62,279 bases of DNA, taken from Prosthecochloris sp. (GTDB lineage Bacteria; Bacteroidota; Chlorobiia; Chlorobiales; Chlorobiaceae). The stretch covers positions 1 through 62,279 of the forward strand of contig JADMLA020000004.1 in assembly GCA_015482705.2 (NCBI GenBank), written 5' to 3'. Positions 59,390-62,279 of the stretch are shown in pieces. Positions within the stretch are counted from its first letter, which is position 1, and each line of letters starts with the position of its first letter. Made by a program: the position numbers and the translations under genes. A model generated the notes under the pieces. That model was given only the letters and a program-made list of their open reading frames with translations, was not told the origin of the DNA and searched no databases.

Positions 59390-60799
59390 ATGGCTGAAAA
59401 TTCGAACGTTGCGAATGCCACACCTACAAAGAGTTTTTTTGTTTCCATGCTTACAAGAGATATAAGCCTTGCAGATGCGATTTTAGATCTGGTGGACAAT
59501 TGTCTTGATGGTGTGCTTCGTGAATCAGAAGATGATAAGATAGATTATTCACAATACCATGTAAAGATTCTTCTGAACAAAGATCGCTTCAACATTGTCG
59601 ATAATTGTGGAGGGATTCCCGTTGAAATAGCGAAAAATTATGCTTTCAAGCTTGGACGTGAGATCGACGATCATCGAGATTCGGAAAAAGAAACTATAGG
59701 TATGTACGGTATCGGTATGAAACGAGCTCTTTTTAAAATGGGGAAGGATTCCATAGTCAAGACAATGAATGGCAGTGATCGTTATGAAGTTCGAATATCC
59801 TCGGAATGGTTGCATTCAAAGGAGTGGGGGGTGTTACCCATAAAAGAATTGACTGAAGATGACGATCTCATGGTACCTGGTACAATCATTCATGTCGATG
59901 GGCTTTACGATGGAGTGTCGAAACATTTCGACAATGATCATTTCGTGAGCGAACTCAAGGTCGCTATGGGTGAACATTTCACCACGTTCTTGGAAAAGGG
60001 TTTTAAGATATATGTGAATGGTGAATCCGTCGAGCCAGTTTTACTTGAAGTTTTGGTTTCGGAAAATCCAGAGGGACCCGCCCCATTCGTTTATCGAAAG
60101 GAGACCGACGAGGTTACCGTAACGATGGTTATAGGACTGAATTCAAGAAAGCTGATTTTCGATGAAGATGCTGAGAATCTGGAGGATTACAAGCTACCCG
60201 AGACTGCCGGGTGGACCATCTTTTGCAATGATAGAGCTGTTATCGTCGGTGACAAGAGCAGAATAACGGGTTGGGGCGATAATCTGCCTTTTTATCATGC
60301 GCAATTTTCGATCATCACTGGAATGGTGGAGTTTAGTTCGAACCGAGCGGATAAATTACCTGTTACGACGACCAAAAGAGCGTTGGATACATCATCGGAT
60401 ATATGGTTGCAAACAAGGACAAAGATGATGGAGGCCATGAGAGTTTGGATCGATTATACCAACAAATGGAAAAATCACCCAAGAGAGGAGCAAAAACAAT
60501 ATTGGGAAGACTCGAAGCCGATGTCCCTTCGTGATGCAACGTATATTGTTTTGAAAGAAAGAAAGGCAAAAACTCTATCTGATGGTAGTTCTGAGTACAA
60601 TCCAAGAAAAAACAAGGTTTTGCCTTTTCCCGAAAAAGATAAGCCGTCTTCAAGGAGGATCGTTTTTACGAGACCGCTCGAGGAAATCAAGCTAGTTTCC
60701 GAAGGTTTGTTCGACCGAGATGATGAAAAGCCTGGAATAGTGGGTGATCAATGCTTTCAGCGAGTTTTCGATGAGCTCGGTGGCACGGAGGTGAAATAG
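59390..60799 (+). CDS. MORC/MutL-like GHKL ATPase
   Basis: The 469-residue ATP-binding protein has an N-terminal GHKL (HATPase_c) fold. N-box: LADAILDLVDNCLDG (27-41). G1: FNIVDNCGGIP (67-77). G2: IGMYGIGMKRALFK (103-116). The general-base Glu of the usual ELVDN is Asp33 here, so turnover may be slow. An S5-like domain with LPVTTTKRALD (its Lys contacts ATP phosphate) follows, then a basic C-terminus. Proteins of this kind accompany methylases in predicted restriction systems related to eukaryotic MORC ATPases. The start has a good site (gaggag, 9 bases). It lies 48 bp after the methylase and abuts the next gene. Confidence 0.85.
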   Translation: MAENSNVANATPTKSFFVSMLTRDISLADAILDLVDNCLDGVLRESEDDKIDYSQYHVKILLNKDRFNIVDNCGGIPVEIAKNYAFKLGREIDDHRDSEKETIGMYGIGMKRALFKMGKDSIVKTMNGSDRYEVRISSEWLHSKEWGVLPIKELTEDDDLMVPGTIIHVDGLYDGVSKHFDNDHFVSELKVAMGEHFTTFLEKGFKIYVNGESVEPVLLEVLVSENPEGPAPFVYRKETDEVTVTMVIGLNSRKLIFDEDAENLEDYKLPETAGWTIFCNDRAVIVGDKSRITGWGDNLPFYHAQFSIITGMVEFSSNRADKLPVTTTKRALDTSSDIWLQTRTKMMEAMRVWIDYTNKWKNHPREEQKQYWEDSKPMSLRDATYIVLKERKAKTLSDGSSEYNPRKNKVLPFPEKDKPSSRRIVFTRPLEEIKLVSEGLFDRDDEKPGIVGDQCFQRVFDELGGTEVK

Positions 60800-61753
60800 G
60801 TGGGAAAGTCCAATGTAGTTCCATACAAATTAAGACCGAACAAATCGGTAGATCGCGAAATGTTCATTTCCTTGCTCAATAGGTTGGGAGCGGTTCTACG
60901 AGTGGAGAATTACAAATACATAGGACTTGGAGGGCCTTTTTTGGAAGATTTCAGGTTGATCCATGCAAGGACAGGAATCAAAGGTATGGTCAGTGTTGAA
61001 ATGGATGAAAATACCTACAAACGGCAATCTTTCAATAGGCCAGTCGATTCGATAGAATGTGTTCATTCATCTCTGGAGGATTTTCTTGCTGATAACAGCT
61101 TCGATGAACCTATCATATTGTGGCTCGACTACACCGGGGCTGCAATGAACCAGATGGATACATTCGCCGAACAAGTCGTCGAGCAAGAGGTTTTTAGTAT
61201 CCTGAGAATTACACTGAATGCCAATCCGAGTTCATTGGGAGAACCAAGTGCCGATAGACTATCAGGTGAAAAATTGCTAGAGTGGCGATTGAATGCGTTT
61301 ATGGATAAAATTGGTAAACGAAGCTATACCGAAGGTTTGACCTCCAAAGATGTCATGACCGCAAAGTACGGCCGGAGTGTGCTGAAAGTGTTGTATCTTC
61401 GGGTCAACGACGTTTTGCTCGGATGCAATGACAGAAAAATCGTTTGGGCTCTCACCACTCATTATTCCGATGGGCAGCCAATGGTTACTGCTACACTGAT
61501 CACGGTCCCGCCAGAAAACGATGAACTTGAAAGAATAATTAGGGACTGGGAATTTCACTCCGAACCCTTGTCTCCTTTGGTGCTGGATCTACCTTCTCTA
61601 TCGACCAAGGAACGCTTGACAATGGAGATAAACGGCAATCCGAAAGAGGATATGGGTTATAAATTGCCACCATCGTCATTGAAACAAGAACCGTTCGAGA
61701 ATTTCAAGAGGTTTTATAGAGTTTATCCTCATTATGCGCGTATTGATTTGTAG
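60800..61753 (+). CDS. Unrecognised Rossmann-like protein of the defence cluster
   Basis: I do not recognise this 317-residue family. It starts at GTG 60800, directly after the GHKL stop, with ggaggtga 5 bases before. The first half resembles a SAM-methyltransferase fold: glycine loop KYIGLGGPFLEDF (39-51), end of strand 2 MVSVEMDENTYKRQ with acidic Glu67/Asp69, SSLEDFL, then IILWLDYTGAAMNQ (105-118) near the position of a catalytic motif IV. The second half (from about 215) is a separate small domain. It may be a methyltransferase, a nucleotide enzyme or an inactive fold. The tight coupling to the GHKL ATPase argues for a complex. Confidence 0.75.
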   Translation: MGKSNVVPYKLRPNKSVDREMFISLLNRLGAVLRVENYKYIGLGGPFLEDFRLIHARTGIKGMVSVEMDENTYKRQSFNRPVDSIECVHSSLEDFLADNSFDEPIILWLDYTGAAMNQMDTFAEQVVEQEVFSILRITLNANPSSLGEPSADRLSGEKLLEWRLNAFMDKIGKRSYTEGLTSKDVMTAKYGRSVLKVLYLRVNDVLLGCNDRKIVWALTTHYSDGQPMVTATLITVPPENDELERIIRDWEFHSEPLSPLVLDLPSLSTKERLTMEINGNPKEDMGYKLPPSSLKQEPFENFKRFYRVYPHYARIDL

Positions 61754-61819
61754 TTGATCAAACAGTTGCATTGATCGATTTGAGGTGACTCTCTCTCATA
61801 CTTCAAGAAGTGGGCTATA

Positions 61820-62260
61820 ATGGACACGGTTGACGTAGAAACACGTTCGAAAATCATGTCCCTTGTGCGTCAGAAGGCTACCGGTCCGGAATTGATCGTT
61901 CGAAAGGCGTTGCATCGTCGAGGTTTTCGCTACCGCTTGAATGTCAAATCCCTTCCCGGTTCACCCGATCTTGTGTTTCCCAAATACCATGCGGTGATTT
62001 TCGTGCATGGTTGTTTTTGGCATCGACACGGCTGCAAGGCGACAACGACACCAGGGACGCGCCAGGAATTCTGGGAAACGAAATTCAAGGACAATGTCTC
62101 CAGGGATAGACGGAACATCGAGGAGTTGAGAAATATTGGCTGGAGGGTGATGGTTGTTTGGGAATGTGTCTTGAAAAAGAACAAAAAAACTCCCGATCAT
62201 ATCGTGGGCGAGGTGGAACGGTGGTTGAATTCCGATGAAGTTCTTGCCGAGATTGGGTGA
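61820..62260 (+). CDS. vsr: Vsr-family DNA mismatch endonuclease
   Basis: Vsr nicks 5' of the T in T:G mismatches arising from deaminated 5-methylcytosine. The 146 residues align with E. coli Vsr one position shifted: Glu24, Asp50 in GSPDLVFP, His63, Cys65, Phe66-Trp67-His68 in VHGCFWHRHGC, Cys72 and a later Cys in VWEC for zinc. All catalytic and zinc residues are present. Vsr often accompanies C5-methyltransferases, so it may simply repair this one's hot spots. In predicted MORC-type systems Vsr-like nucleases are proposed effectors. It is the last gene in the window, 66 bp after the previous gene. Confidence 0.94.
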   Translation: MDTVDVETRSKIMSLVRQKATGPELIVRKALHRRGFRYRLNVKSLPGSPDLVFPKYHAVIFVHGCFWHRHGCKATTTPGTRQEFWETKFKDNVSRDRRNIEELRNIGWRVMVVWECVLKKNKKTPDHIVGEVERWLNSDEVLAEIG

Positions 62261-62279
62261 GATCGAGTTTGTCATACAG

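Larger units (their letters stand above)
56542..62279. mobile_element. Left part of a genomic island inserted in ssrA
   Basis: The island starts at the ssrA 3' end with an integrase gene and continues with a methyltransferase-GHKL-unknown-Vsr cluster. The integrase looks markedly richer in G+C than its surroundings, while the cargo genes are more A+T-rich, so parts may come from different sources. The right end is not in the window. Confidence 0.7.

Overview
The window comes from a green sulfur bacterium (phylum Chlorobi, family Chlorobiaceae, perhaps Prosthecochloris or Chlorobium). Evidence: two chlorosome-envelope 2Fe-2S proteins (CsmJ and a CsmI/CsmX-type paralogue), a thioredoxin-reductase-like ferredoxin-NADP reductase of the Chlorobium type, a CrtH-type carotene isomerase, MenA, and a tmRNA whose tag reads ADDYSYAMAA. 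All calls come from reading the sequence; no database search was run.

Layout. 1-8.2 kb: hisF, then a forward run of housekeeping genes (4-Cys protein, FNR, menA, aguB, Na/Pi cotransporter, coiled-coil protein, M48 protease, aguA). AguA and AguB together convert agmatine to putrescine. 8.2-10.2 kb is accessory: a dispersed repeat pair, a likely sigma-54-driven small structured RNA, and a serpin gene broken by one amber codon. 10.3-21.7 kb: the whole branched-chain amino acid operon on the minus strand (ilvD-ilvB-ilvN-ilvC-leuB-leuA-leuC-leuD-cimA). It is preceded by a Val/Ile/Leu-rich leader peptide and mutually exclusive hairpins, a classical attenuator. 22-29.4 kb: a fused phytol kinase/phytyl-phosphate kinase, then a Tol-Pal cluster (tolQ-tolR-tolA-tolB, a tiny lipoprotein, two pal genes, cpoB). 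29.5-34.4 kb: hypothetical gene, hsp20-dnaK behind a near-perfect sigma-54 promoter, an ArsR regulator, and an ECF sigma/anti-sigma pair. 34.4-39.6 kb: crtH, alanine dehydrogenase, an SdhB-like iron-sulfur protein overlapping csmJ, and a csmI/X paralogue. 39.7-50.4 kb: mfd, an orphan DppD, phoB-phoR-mscS, a DUF4332 protein, a Nudix hydrolase, peroxiredoxin and YqgE. 50.6-55.9 kb: a 1776-residue protein made of three tandem TPR + GT9-like glycosyltransferase modules.

56.1-62.3 kb: ssrA (tmRNA) followed directly by a P4-type integrase. This marks a genomic island inserted at the 3' end of ssrA, whose far end lies outside the window. Its cargo is a four-gene plus-strand cluster: C5-cytosine methyltransferase, MORC/MutL-like GHKL ATPase, an unrecognised Rossmann-like protein and a Vsr endonuclease. 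It is a candidate anti-phage system with no conventional restriction enzyme.

The most novel-looking items are the sigma-54/enhancer-type small RNA gene (8530-8768), the BCAA attenuator (21470-21690), the methylase-GHKL-unknown-Vsr cluster, the sigma-54 control of hsp20-dnaK, the triplicated TPR-glycosyltransferase, and several very small genes.
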